Positions 8,257-17,900 of a stretch of 64,000 bases of DNA are shown here, in pieces. The stretch's first letter is position 1; every line of letters starts with the position of its first letter. The DNA comes from Lentihominibacter butyricus (GTDB taxonomy: Bacteria; Bacillota; Clostridia; Peptostreptococcales; Anaerovoracaceae), in assembly GCF_025567305.1 (NCBI RefSeq), contig NZ_JAOQJP010000008.1:62001-126000 (forward strand), in the 5' to 3' direction. Position numbers and translations under genes: made by a program. The notes under the pieces were generated by a model. It ran no database searches, was not told the origin of the DNA, and worked only from the letters and a program-made list of their open reading frames with translations.

Positions 8257-9825
8257 ATGGCAGATATCAAGACGCGTAAAGTCGACAGGACGAGCATAAA
8301 GAAGGTGGATCATTCCATCGTGGCATCGCAGAGGATCCGAGATGCCGCCTCTGAGATCAGGCGGGCAGGAAGAACAGGGGAACAGAGCAGTGAAGAAAGC
8401 GGCTCTGAATACGCAACGCAGCGGCTCCAGGAAGGCATGCAGAGAGGAAGATATGCAACAGAAAAAGGCATCACCGATACAGGATCCGCATCGGCAAGAG
8501 CGGTGAGAAGGGCTCTGAAAGACAGGTTCATAAAGCAGAGAGGGAAAACATATAAAAACGGGACCTTTGGACAGGCCGGGCTCCGGAGGGGAGAAAACAG
8601 CAAGATGAAATCAGGAGCGGCTGCAGAAGCGGGAGTCAGGATCCGTGCAAAGGAGAAGGCAAAGGCAGCGGAACGGAGCAGGAAGGCAATGATGGACGCA
8701 TACCGCAAGAGCGGGAAGATCATCCGGAAAAGCGGAACGGCAGCGGTAAGAACTGCAAAGGCGGCAGCGAGAGCTGCACGTCTTCTGGCAGAGAGTGTGA
8801 AGGCTCTGGTCTCAGCCATCGCTGCAGGAGGCACAGCAGCAGTCGTCGTGGTGGTCTGCTGTATCCTGTTCGGAGCGGCGTTCTACTTCTTCGGTGATGA
8901 AAGCTCGGACAGCTATATCCCGGTGAGCCCTGAAGTGGAGGCCTACACCCCGGTGATAGAAAAGTACTGTAAAGAATACGGCATCCCTCAATATGTAGAA
9001 CTTGTCAAGGCGGTAATGATGCAGGAATCGGGCGGAAAAGGTCTTGATCCAATGCAGGCATCCGAATGCGGATATAACACGAGATATCCGAAAGAGCCGA
9101 ACACCATAAAAGACCCGGAATACTCCATCAGCTGCGGTGTCCACTACCTCAGTGATAATCTGTCTGCTGCAAAGGCAAAGAGTCCGGTGGATATGGACAG
9201 GATAAAACTGGCACTTCAAGGCTATAACTTCGGCTCAGGATATATCCCGTGGGCAATAAGTAAATATGGAGGATACAGCCATGCAGGAGCTATCGAATTC
9301 TCAAAGGATCAGGCAAAGAAACATGGCGTAAGTTCCTATGGAGATCCGGAGTATGTTCAGCATGTTCTGAGATATTATCCATATGGGAACTATTCCTACG
9401 ATGTGATCACCACAGGTCCGGGGAAGCTGGGGCTACCGATACAGGGAATGACAAAAGGAAACATCTCATCTCACTTCGGACCGAGAAGCTCTCCGGGAGG
9501 TATAGGCTCGACAAATCACAGAGGACTCGACATAGCTTTCCCGACAGGAACAAAGGTGTATTCCTGCGAATCCGGGACAGTGACCACTGCAGGATGGAAC
9601 GGCGGATTAGGTAACTGCATCATAATCAATCACGGCGGTGGATTGCAGACGGTGTATGGTCATTTGAGCGAAATAAAGGTGAAGTCCGGTCAGAAAGTAG
9701 TTCGTGGACAGTATATCGGAAACGTGGGGAGCACCGGAAACTCCACCGGTCCGCATCTGCACCTCGGAGTGATGCTGAACGGGAACTATGTGAATCCGGA
9801 GAAAGGATGGCTGAGCGTGCCGTAG
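8257..9825 (+). CDS. Bifunctional cell-wall hydrolase of conjugation module (CD1108 type)
   Basis: A 522-residue protein that opens peptidoglycan locally for the mating channel. Residues 1-180 are basic and cytoplasmic, a transmembrane helix spans about 184-213, a lysozyme-like transglycosylase domain follows (about 227-365; VKAVMMQESGG) and an M23 endopeptidase domain ends the protein (about 400-515; NHRGLDIAF and HLHLG metal ligands). The start is ATG 8257, 8 bp behind AGAAAGGAGTG; the frame is open further upstream but overlaps VirB4 there. It is the last transfer gene before the defence cargo. A CD1107-type gene, usual at this point, is missing. Confidence 0.9.
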   Translation: MADIKTRKVDRTSIKKVDHSIVASQRIRDAASEIRRAGRTGEQSSEESGSEYATQRLQEGMQRGRYATEKGITDTGSASARAVRRALKDRFIKQRGKTYKNGTFGQAGLRRGENSKMKSGAAAEAGVRIRAKEKAKAAERSRKAMMDAYRKSGKIIRKSGTAAVRTAKAAARAARLLAESVKALVSAIAAGGTAAVVVVVCCILFGAAFYFFGDESSDSYIPVSPEVEAYTPVIEKYCKEYGIPQYVELVKAVMMQESGGKGLDPMQASECGYNTRYPKEPNTIKDPEYSISCGVHYLSDNLSAAKAKSPVDMDRIKLALQGYNFGSGYIPWAISKYGGYSHAGAIEFSKDQAKKHGVSSYGDPEYVQHVLRYYPYGNYSYDVITTGPGKLGLPIQGMTKGNISSHFGPRSSPGGIGSTNHRGLDIAFPTGTKVYSCESGTVTTAGWNGGLGNCIIINHGGGLQTVYGHLSEIKVKSGQKVVRGQYIGNVGSTGNSTGPHLHLGVMLNGNYVNPEKGWLSVP

Positions 9826-9860
9826 GGATGCGAATGTAGAGTGGCGTATGACAGGAATAC

Positions 9861-9893
9861 AAAAAAAGGGGAGGGCCTCACCCCTCCCTTTTT
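9861..9893 (+). terminator. Terminator at the end of the transfer operon
   Basis: GGGAGGG pairs with CCCTCCC around CCTCAC, with an A run before and five T after. The symmetry would allow function on both strands. It marks the boundary between transfer genes and defence cargo. Confidence 0.85.
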
Positions 9894-9974
9894 ACGAAAT
9901 GTGTTGCATTTAAGGAACAATTGAGTCATGATATTTTTATAAATAAATTCAAAAGTATAGGGCCAGATGAAAAG

Positions 9975-10011
9975 AATGCTAAATGAAAATATTGAAATGC
10001 TAAATGAAAAT
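9975..10011. repeat. Two 16-bp direct repeats around the -35 box (candidate operator)
   Basis: AATGCTAAATGAAAAT occurs at 9975-9990 and 9996-10011, a 21-bp period or two helix turns. The second copy overlaps the -35 hexamer. This is a typical layout for autoregulation by a small HTH controller such as the one encoded next. Confidence 0.85.
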
Positions 10012-10020
10012 GTTTATAAT
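9992..10020 (+). promoter_or_regulatory. Promoter of the restriction-modification operon
   Basis: TTGAAA (9992-9997), a 17-bp spacer and TATAAT (10015-10020). Transcription would start near 10027, at the edge of the GGAGG site of the controller gene, so the leader is very short. Confidence 0.85.
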
Positions 10021-10039
10021 GTAGGTGGAGGTAACAAAA

Positions 10040-10249
10040 ATGTGTGTGTCAGAAAAAATAAGAGTCTTAGCAGCTATGAAGAATATTAGCATTGCTGAAA
10101 TTGCACGTCGTTTAAATACATCGCCACAATCATTTAGCGGAAAACTGAAACGTGAAAGTTTCACCATTCATGATCTTGAAGAAATAGCTGAAGTGGTTGG
10201 TGTGGAGTTTGAGTATAGTTTTAATTTTAATGATGGGAAAAAGGTATAA
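10040..10249 (+). CDS. Small XRE-type HTH controller of the R-M operon
   Basis: A 69-residue protein that is almost entirely one Cro/CI-type helix-turn-helix domain (EKIRVLAAMKNISIAEIARR, then TSPQSFSGKL). It resembles controller proteins placed ahead of restriction-modification genes, which delay nuclease expression until DNA is methylated. ATG 10040 lies 8 bp behind GGAGG and is preferred over GTG 10025, which would sit at or before the transcription start. Three bases separate it from the methyltransferase. The direct repeats in its promoter are the likely binding site; this is inference. Confidence 0.85.
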   Translation: MCVSEKIRVLAAMKNISIAEIARRLNTSPQSFSGKLKRESFTIHDLEEIAEVVGVEFEYSFNFNDGKKV

Positions 10250-10252
10250 AAA

Positions 10253-11314
10253 ATGACAGTATTTAGATTAGGCGAACTTTTTTGTGGACCAGGAGGTATT
10301 GCATGTGGAGCTGATAAAGCAAGTAAAAAATCTGAAACGATGAAAATAGAACATGCGTGGGCAAATGATTATGATAGAGATACATGTAATACCTATATTC
10401 ATAATATTTGTCCGAACACACCTGAAAAGGTGATTTGTGGAGATGTGAGAAAACTGAATCTATCGTCATTAGGTGCGATAGATGCCCTTGCTTTCGGATT
10501 TCCATGTAATGATTTTTCAATTGTAGGCGAGCAGAAAGGGTTTGAAGGGAATTTTGGGCCTTTGTATACTTATGGAGTCGAAGCGCTTAAAATATATAAA
10601 CCTCAGTGGTTTCTTGCTGAAAATGTCGGAGGACTTGCAAGTGCAAATAAAGGAAGTGCGTTGAGGGTCATATTAGATGATTTAAAGAAAGCTGGTTATA
10701 AGATTTATCCGCATCTATATAAGTTTGAAGAATATGGTATACCGCAGGCAAGGCATCGAATCATAATCGTAGGGATTCGTAAAGATTTACCTTATGAGTA
10801 TAAAGTGCCTAGTACCAAGCCTTACGAAAATGTTGATAATTCATGTAAAACAGCCTTAGAAATACCTGAGATACGAAGTAATGCATATAACAATGAATTA
10901 ACACGACAGTCAGTTGCGGTAGTAGAAAGGCTGAAGCATATTAAGCCTGGTGAAAATGCATGGACTGCTGATTTACCTGAAGAGTTACAATTGAATGTAA
11001 AGAAAGCACGACTGAGTCAGATTTACAGGCGTCTGGATCCGGATAAACCTGCATACACAGTCACCGGATCAGGGGGAGGTGGTACGCATATTTATCATTA
11101 TGAAGAACCGAGAGCGTTAACAAATAGAGAACGTGCACGTTTACAGACATTTCCGGATGATTATGAGTTCCTGGGCAGTAAAGAAAGTGTCAGGAAACAG
11201 ATAGGTATGGCAGTTCCGGTTGATGGTGCGGAAATTATTTTTGACGCCATATTAAAAACTTTTGCAGGGGAAACATATCAGTTTGTAGAATGTAACATTT
11301 CAGAGGATAAGTAA
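10253..11314 (+). CDS. DNA (cytosine-5) methyltransferase
   Basis: A 353-residue m5C methyltransferase with the family motifs in order: motif I LGELFCGPGGIACG near the start, the catalytic motif IV PCNDFS at 84-89 (Cys85), ENV motif VI (LAENVGGL), QARHRIII motif VIII, and the C-terminal motifs IX-X (NRERARLQTFPDDYEFLG, then QIGMAVPV). The region between motifs VIII and IX is the target-recognition part; the site cannot be read from sequence. It protects host DNA from the nuclease encoded behind it. Base composition is clearly more AT-rich than the transfer genes, which suggests separate origin. Confidence 0.95.
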   Translation: MTVFRLGELFCGPGGIACGADKASKKSETMKIEHAWANDYDRDTCNTYIHNICPNTPEKVICGDVRKLNLSSLGAIDALAFGFPCNDFSIVGEQKGFEGNFGPLYTYGVEALKIYKPQWFLAENVGGLASANKGSALRVILDDLKKAGYKIYPHLYKFEEYGIPQARHRIIIVGIRKDLPYEYKVPSTKPYENVDNSCKTALEIPEIRSNAYNNELTRQSVAVVERLKHIKPGENAWTADLPEELQLNVKKARLSQIYRRLDPDKPAYTVTGSGGGGTHIYHYEEPRALTNRERARLQTFPDDYEFLGSKESVRKQIGMAVPVDGAEIIFDAILKTFAGETYQFVECNISEDK

Positions 11315-11315
11315 A

Positions 11316-13244
11316 ATGGAAACTATAGATATTACATCATTAAATAATATTGAAAAACAAGGCTTGGTGTGCCTGTTTTATGCAAAATTACCAAAGTCAG
11401 ATTCGAGAATCAGGAATTGCTTTAAAGATTGGCAAGTACTTGAAAAAAGATTTAACCGAAAGATAAGTAGTTATAGAAAGGATCAGGAAGCATTTTACAG
11501 GTGCTTTGATGCCGATAATAGAGAGGATGCAATAGATGAAAAGTTTCTGGATGAAAGGCAATATGGATATCAGAATATCTATGATGCATATAAAGCGTGC
11601 GATGATGAAGCATTGGAACTTGCGGTCCGGAAAATATTAAAGGAATTTTCAGATGAAGAAGTAAAATATGTCTCTATGAAATGTGGATTTCCAGAAACTG
11701 TACATAGAATACTGGCAGGCGAATCTCAAGTTACAGTTGATGGAATCTACACATTAAAAGAGGAACTGACGACCGGACAAATTGTGTTTTTCACGCTTGG
11801 TGGGGATACCGGAAAAGCGGAAGTTGATTGGGACCCTGGCTTTATAGGTATAGCACACATTATAAAAGAGCCATATGATTTTGGATATAATGGAAAGGCA
11901 AAATATTTTAAAATAGATATACTTGTGGATTGTATCTTTGATAAGCCGTTTAAAAGAGAAGATTTTATTCCTTATCTGGACGCATATGATGTAGCATATA
12001 TTGGACCGGAATTATCCCGTGATCCGTCACAGGCTATAAGTTCACTGGATGTAGTGAAAGCGGTTGCAATTATACGTGCAATAATAGACAAATATCCTGA
12101 CCTGGAAAATAATTTGAGAACTGTATTCGGTGAGGATATATTAGATAGGGCAAAAGGTGCGGTTAGAAAGCTACTCCCTGTTTCGTTAAATTATGGAGAA
12201 TCGAACAGTGAGATAATAGCGTCGGTTACAGAAGAAATTGAACGGGAAGAAAAATATGATAATGACAGTATTAGTACAATAACGATAAAAGGTGGAGTGA
12301 ATATTTTATATTATGGCGTCCCTGGCGCAGGTAAAAGTTATGCAATCGATCAGGAAATAAGCAGCGCAGAGTATGAGCGGATTGTTTTTCATCCTGATTA
12401 CACCTATTCTGACTTTGTCGGACAGATAATGCCTCAGTTAAAGAAAGATGAGAACGGGATCGAAAAGCTGTCATACGGATTTGTTCCGGGACCATTTACC
12501 AAGGCATTAAAAGCAGCAATACAAAATAGAGGTAATATGCACTATCTTGTTATTGAGGAAATTAACAGAGGCAATGCCCCTGCTGTTTTTGGAGATGTTT
12601 TTCAGCTGCTTGACAGGAATGATGATGGAAACGGAAAATATCATATCACGAATTTTGATATCGCAAGAGAGGTATATGGTGATGAGAATGCAGAAATCAG
12701 GATACCGTCCAATCTGTCGATCCTTGCAACAATGAATACATCCGACCAGAACGTTTTTACCCTCGATACTGCATTCCAGAGAAGATGGAATATGAAGTAT
12801 ATTGAGAATAATATTGCTGAAGCGGAACATGCCAATGAGAAGATAGAGTACAGTGATGTTACATGGGGAGGATTTGCCAGTGCGGTCAATGCAGAAATTC
12901 TGGAGTGCAATGTGGAACTTTCAAGCGCTGAAGACAAACAGCTGGGGGCATATTTTGTAACAAGAGCTGAACTGACATCAGATAAATTCCCTGAAAAAGC
13001 ACTCAAATATCTGTGGGATGATGCATTTAAACTTGAAAGGGAAAAAATATTCAGGCCTGAAATAAAATCAGTCGGTGATCTTGTTCACAGTTATGATGCT
13101 GAAATAAAGAACGACAGGGATCCGATAAAGGGAGTCATGAGAGCGGAAGTATATAGAAAAATGATGGATATGTCTGCATCCGGTCCGGAAGAAGCGAGAG
13201 ATGAATCCGAAATATTTGAGGCGGAAATAAATGACGGAGAGTGA
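11316..13244 (+). CDS. McrB-like AAA+ NTPase restriction subunit
   Basis: A 642-residue protein. The C-terminal half is an McrB-type AAA+ motor: Walker A GVPGAGKS (334-341), Walker B LVIEEINRG (from 411) and the McrB signature MNTSD (473-477), which in McrB proteins takes the place of the usual GTPase NKxD. The N-terminal 330 residues should recognise DNA. The segment FFTLGGDTGKAEVDW with a following beta-rich stretch looks like a PUA/EVE-type reader, though I cannot confirm it. McrB homologues work with McrC nucleases; here the McrC gene follows after 6 bp. Pairing with a methyltransferase fits LlaJI/BsuMI-like systems better than a stand-alone methyl-dependent McrBC. Confidence 0.88.
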   Translation: METIDITSLNNIEKQGLVCLFYAKLPKSDSRIRNCFKDWQVLEKRFNRKISSYRKDQEAFYRCFDADNREDAIDEKFLDERQYGYQNIYDAYKACDDEALELAVRKILKEFSDEEVKYVSMKCGFPETVHRILAGESQVTVDGIYTLKEELTTGQIVFFTLGGDTGKAEVDWDPGFIGIAHIIKEPYDFGYNGKAKYFKIDILVDCIFDKPFKREDFIPYLDAYDVAYIGPELSRDPSQAISSLDVVKAVAIIRAIIDKYPDLENNLRTVFGEDILDRAKGAVRKLLPVSLNYGESNSEIIASVTEEIEREEKYDNDSISTITIKGGVNILYYGVPGAGKSYAIDQEISSAEYERIVFHPDYTYSDFVGQIMPQLKKDENGIEKLSYGFVPGPFTKALKAAIQNRGNMHYLVIEEINRGNAPAVFGDVFQLLDRNDDGNGKYHITNFDIAREVYGDENAEIRIPSNLSILATMNTSDQNVFTLDTAFQRRWNMKYIENNIAEAEHANEKIEYSDVTWGGFASAVNAEILECNVELSSAEDKQLGAYFVTRAELTSDKFPEKALKYLWDDAFKLEREKIFRPEIKSVGDLVHSYDAEIKNDRDPIKGVMRAEVYRKMMDMSASGPEEARDESEIFEAEINDGE

Positions 13245-13250
13245 TAATAT

Positions 13251-14537
13251 ATGGCACATGTATCATTGCGAGACAAGTGCAGCATAAATACAAATATTGA
13301 TACGGATACATTCGTAGGGGTTAAAGCTGTAGATGGAGATGTATCGGTGAATTTTCCGCTAGGATTCAGATTGTCTGAAGATGATAAGGGACTCAGGAAA
13401 GATATCCTTCTTCTTATGAATGTACTTTCAAAAAATACTGAACGGAAAGACTCAGAAATCAACTATAATCCTGCTTATAATTCGGTGGAGATGCCGGTAC
13501 AGGCATATCTGTATATAATTTCGGATTATTATGCAAGAGGATATTACAGAGAACGGGAAGTATCATATGAGGTTTCACGAAACGGAAAAATAAACTGGGG
13601 AAGAACTGTTAAAACACAGCGTGCGTATCTTCAGGATGATGAAATATATTACCTTGATTTTATTACCAAGAAGAAAAATATCAATGAAAATGAGCTGATA
13701 ACTCTTATTCATGAATTCTGTGTATATGAAAGTTTCGATAAGATGGGCTGGCTTTTTACATCTGCAGTACCGCCCCGTCCGAACATCAGATTTAACAGAA
13801 GACTGTTTCATGGGACAGTGCGGAAGAAAATATCCGAAACCTTCAACGACAGAAACAGGCAGCTGTTCATCAACATGCTTGCCGTTATAGATTTTCTGGG
13901 TGATGATGATCCGGCTGGAGACTACAGATATGGCACCTATCGGTTTGAGTATGTCTGGGAATCAATGATAGACAAAGTCTACGGAATCAGGGACAAAGAA
14001 AACTATTTCCCGAAAACAAGATGGTTGCTCGGAGGACAATTGCATGACAATGCCTGTCTTGAACCGGATACAATCATGCTCGTGAACGGAGACAGAAGCA
14101 GGATCTACGTTCTTGATGCAAAGTATTATAAATATGGATGGACAGGAAATCCGGGACATCTGCCGGAGTCCACCTCTATCAACAAACAGATTACTTATGG
14201 GGAGTACCTTGCTGAGAACGAAAAGTTCCGGGACGAAAATGGAAACAGCCCGCATGTATATAATGCATTTCTTATGCCGTTCAGTTCTTCGAATGATCGC
14301 TTTGCGTCAGATGATGAACTGTATTACATCGGAAGTGCTGTGAGTGACTGGAAAATTACGGATGGAAGCAGACCATATGAGCAGGTGGCCGGAATCCTTG
14401 TAGATGTCAAGACTCTTATGAAAAACAGTTCTCATAATGAGGATCGTATTCTGAGACTGGCAAAGCTAATTGAAGATAAAGTAAGAGAATACAGGACGGG
14501 TTTAGAATATGGCAGACAGAATCACTCCGGAACATAG
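13251..14537 (+). CDS. McrC/LlaJI-like restriction endonuclease subunit
   Basis: A 428-residue nuclease partner of the McrB-like motor. A PD-(D/E)xK site is visible: Pro272-Asp273 in PDTIMLV and Asp289-Ala-Lys291 in VLDAKYYK. The N-terminal part is rich in beta and helix elements as in LlaJI-family proteins. With the NTPase it would translocate along DNA and cleave. The 3' end overlaps the Vsr gene by 29 bp, which ties restriction and repair together on one message. Confidence 0.85.
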   Translation: MAHVSLRDKCSINTNIDTDTFVGVKAVDGDVSVNFPLGFRLSEDDKGLRKDILLLMNVLSKNTERKDSEINYNPAYNSVEMPVQAYLYIISDYYARGYYREREVSYEVSRNGKINWGRTVKTQRAYLQDDEIYYLDFITKKKNINENELITLIHEFCVYESFDKMGWLFTSAVPPRPNIRFNRRLFHGTVRKKISETFNDRNRQLFINMLAVIDFLGDDDPAGDYRYGTYRFEYVWESMIDKVYGIRDKENYFPKTRWLLGGQLHDNACLEPDTIMLVNGDRSRIYVLDAKYYKYGWTGNPGHLPESTSINKQITYGEYLAENEKFRDENGNSPHVYNAFLMPFSSSNDRFASDDELYYIGSAVSDWKITDGSRPYEQVAGILVDVKTLMKNSSHNEDRILRLAKLIEDKVREYRTGLEYGRQNHSGT

Positions 14538-14934
14538 AAGCTGGAATATGAGCCGGATAAAAGGAAAAGATACAAAAATAGAAGTGAAGGTAAGGAGCTG
14601 GCTGTTTGCGAACGGGTTCAGATTCAGAAAGAACGACAGACGATATCCGGGAACTCCGGATGTTGTTCTTCCGAAGTACAGAACGGTTATTTTTATCAAC
14701 GGCTGCTTCTGGCATAGACATGAAGGCTGCAGATATGCAACAACACCCAAAACAAGAACTGAGTTCTGGCAGAAAAAGTTTGACAGGAACGTAGCCAATG
14801 ACATAAAGCATAAAGAGGAGATGGAAGCAATGGGGTGGAATGTAATCACATTATGGGAATGTGAACTGAAGAAGAAGCAGTTTGAAGAAACGATGCAGGG
14901 GTTAGCAGAAAAAATAAATAACAATATAATATGA
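14509..14934 (+). CDS. vsr: Very short patch repair (Vsr) endonuclease
   Basis: A 141-residue protein with the Vsr signature throughout: RSWNMSRIKGKDTKIE at the N-terminus, GTPDVVLPKYRTVIFINGCF (catalytic Asp in PDVV), WHRHEGC zinc and active-site residues, and GWNVITLWECELK. It nicks DNA 5' of T:G mismatches that arise when 5-methylcytosine deaminates, so it is the natural companion of the m5C methyltransferase in this operon. It starts inside the nuclease gene. Its presence implies that the modification is an m5C. Confidence 0.95.
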   Translation: MADRITPEHRSWNMSRIKGKDTKIEVKVRSWLFANGFRFRKNDRRYPGTPDVVLPKYRTVIFINGCFWHRHEGCRYATTPKTRTEFWQKKFDRNVANDIKHKEEMEAMGWNVITLWECELKKKQFEETMQGLAEKINNNII

Positions 14935-14999
14935 AGAACAGAATGTATGTCAACCGATAGCATTATGTCTGAAAGAACATAGCCGGGAGGTGAAAAGAC

Positions 15000-17900
15000 A
15001 TGACCTTTTCTGAATACAGGGATTTAACACCAAGTGATAATCTTGAGAATTGTGGTGAATATATTAAGGCACTGAACTGGGCATTAAAAAACAAAAAAAT
15101 AAAAAATATCGCCTTGACAGGTCCTTATGGCTCCGGTAAGAGCAGCATTATTGAGACCTTTCTTTCGGAAAATGAGAAAACGTGTGGCAAGGATAAGTCT
15201 ATCAGAAAAAACGCATTAAAGATTTCTATGGCGACATTTTTGGATGGAAATAGTAATGAGAGAATAGATATCGGATTGGATGAAATAGAACCAGGAATTT
15301 TAAAACAGCTTTTTTATAAGGTTAAACCTGAAAAAATCCCGCAAAGCCGTTATAGAAAACTCCATAAGGTTAGTCGGTGTTCAGTTTTTCTACGCAGTTT
15401 ATCGGGGGTTGTTTTATTATGCTTTGTATGTGCAATTTTATTTCCTGATATGGTTGAAAAAAGTGTGGAGCATATAAGAAATGTTTTAACTCAACCGCAA
15501 CCTGTTTTGGTTTATATAGCGGTTATAGTTGTAATGTGTATCATCCTTTCAATAGTATGTACATATGTATATTTTTCAATTTTTTCAAAAATACGGGTCA
15601 AAGAAATAAAAATGCCCGCAGATACTGTTATTCAAACTGGAAAGGACGAAACCGAATCGATTTTTAATAAAAACCTTGATGAAATTATGTATTTCTTTGA
15701 AGTAACTAAATACAGGATCGTTTTCTTTGAAGATCTGGATCGCCTGTCTGATTCCAAGATATTTGTGCATCTTAGGGAATTAAATAATCTTTTAAATAAT
15801 GATGATGCAATAAAGAAAAAGCCGATAGTCTTTGTATATGCGGTGAAGGATGATATTTTTTCAAAAGATGACAGAACAAAATTCTTTGATTTTATTATTC
15901 CGGTGATTCCCTTTATCAATTCAACCAATTCAGGAGAAGAACTGCTCAAGATGATTCATGCATCGAAAAGCAATGGCATAAATCATGACGTTTCACAGAG
16001 TTTTATTCTCGATGTAGCACCGTATATTTCTGATATGCGCATTCTTATAAATATTTATAACGAATTTGCGATTTATAAAAGAACTTTATCTGTTTTTCAG
16101 GATCTGATGCTATCTGATGAACAGATGTTAGCCATGATTATTTTTAAGAACCTTTATCCAGATATATTTTCAGCAATTCAGAATGAAAATGGAATAATAA
16201 AAGATGCATTCCATGATAAGCAGAATTTTATATTAAAGGAAAAGAATACACTTCAGAGAAAAATTGACAATCAGGCTGAACTTATACATAATGCTCAGGA
16301 AGATGTGATCAAGTCCATCCGTGAGTTAAAGTATGCTATGGTTGCGACATTTATGGGTGAACCCTATTTATTTCAAGCTTTTATAACATCCGGCCGGGGC
16401 GAAATTCAGGCGACTTCTGTTATGAGTGATGATTTTGATATGACAGAACTTCTTAAAAAGAATTGTACTCAGATCAGATTTTCAGATCCTGGTATGTCAG
16501 GAAAGCAAAAGTATATTAATACCGATGATCTGGATTCATATATAGAGCGTTGGCAGGTCATAAAAACTCTTGAAAATGAAGGAAAAGAGAATATCAAGAA
16601 TGAAATACAGGAATTCAGACAGCGGCAGCATGATTTGTCAGGGATGACACTGAAAAGAATTTTAGAATTATATTCTGCAGAAGAGGTCTTATCAGAAGAG
16701 GTGTATAAGAATAAACTGCTTGTGCTCCTGTTGAGAAGGGGATATATTGATGAAACCTATGCGAACTATATTAACTATTTTAAAGGTACCAGTATCACTA
16801 CAGATGATATGAATTTCATTTTGTCTGTGAAGAATCAATCGCCATTGGATTTTGACTATAAGCTTACAAGGACGCCAAATGTTATTGACAGGCTGCAGGA
16901 ATATGAATTTGAAGAAAAAGCAGTCTATAATTTTGATTTGACAGAGAGTCTGCTGACTGCAGGAGCTTCAGAAAAACTGAACATATTAATACAACAGTTG
17001 TCTGATGAAAGTGAAACTAGCTGGAAATTTATTGATGAGTTTGTAGATAGAACAAAATATCCGGAACTTTTTATTCAAATGCTGACGGCAATCTGGAATT
17101 CAATGTGGCTATATATTGTGACAAATGAAACTTTAACTTATGATCGGCAGATTTTTTATTTGCAGAAAATGATGGATGTTTCGGCGGATTTTGAGGCACA
17201 GAATGTGAATGCTTCGGTATCATGGTTTTTTGAGGAACACGAAGATATTCTTCAGAAACTGCGAATTTATGATGCCTCCAAAGTCATATCAATTATAAAG
17301 TGTACGGATGTAAAATTCAATAAGCTATCAACAGATGGAGTTTCGCATGAAGTACTGGATCCCGTATTTGATGGCAATTATTACAATTTAAATAAAACAA
17401 TGATAAAAATCATAGTAGCATATAAATGCAATGAACTGGTTAAAAGGTTAGAAGTAAAGCCTTATTCGACTATTGTTACATTGGGATATCTCCCTATGCT
17501 GGAATATATTCATGAGAATATTGTCGATTATGTTAGAAATAATATTCTTATACAGGAGGGGGATTTTTCTGATGATAAAAAAGATATCGTAGATCTGATT
17601 ACTCGTCTGAATGATCACGGAGACATACAAAGAAAACTGATTATAAAAGAAAATTTCTGCCTGGATAGCATTCAAGATTGTGCCGGAAGTCTGGTTCGAG
17701 ATGATAGCGAGACCTGGCGAAGCGCATGGAATACACTTTTAGAAGAAGATAAACTATCTGTAAACTGGGAAAATGTTATAGCATATTGGAATGTGTATGA
17801 ACTCAGCGCAGAATTAAGCCAATACATATCGATACACGTCGAGAAATTGAGGACAGGGGATGTATCGGGGATTAATGATGAATTTATTAAAGCTTTCATT

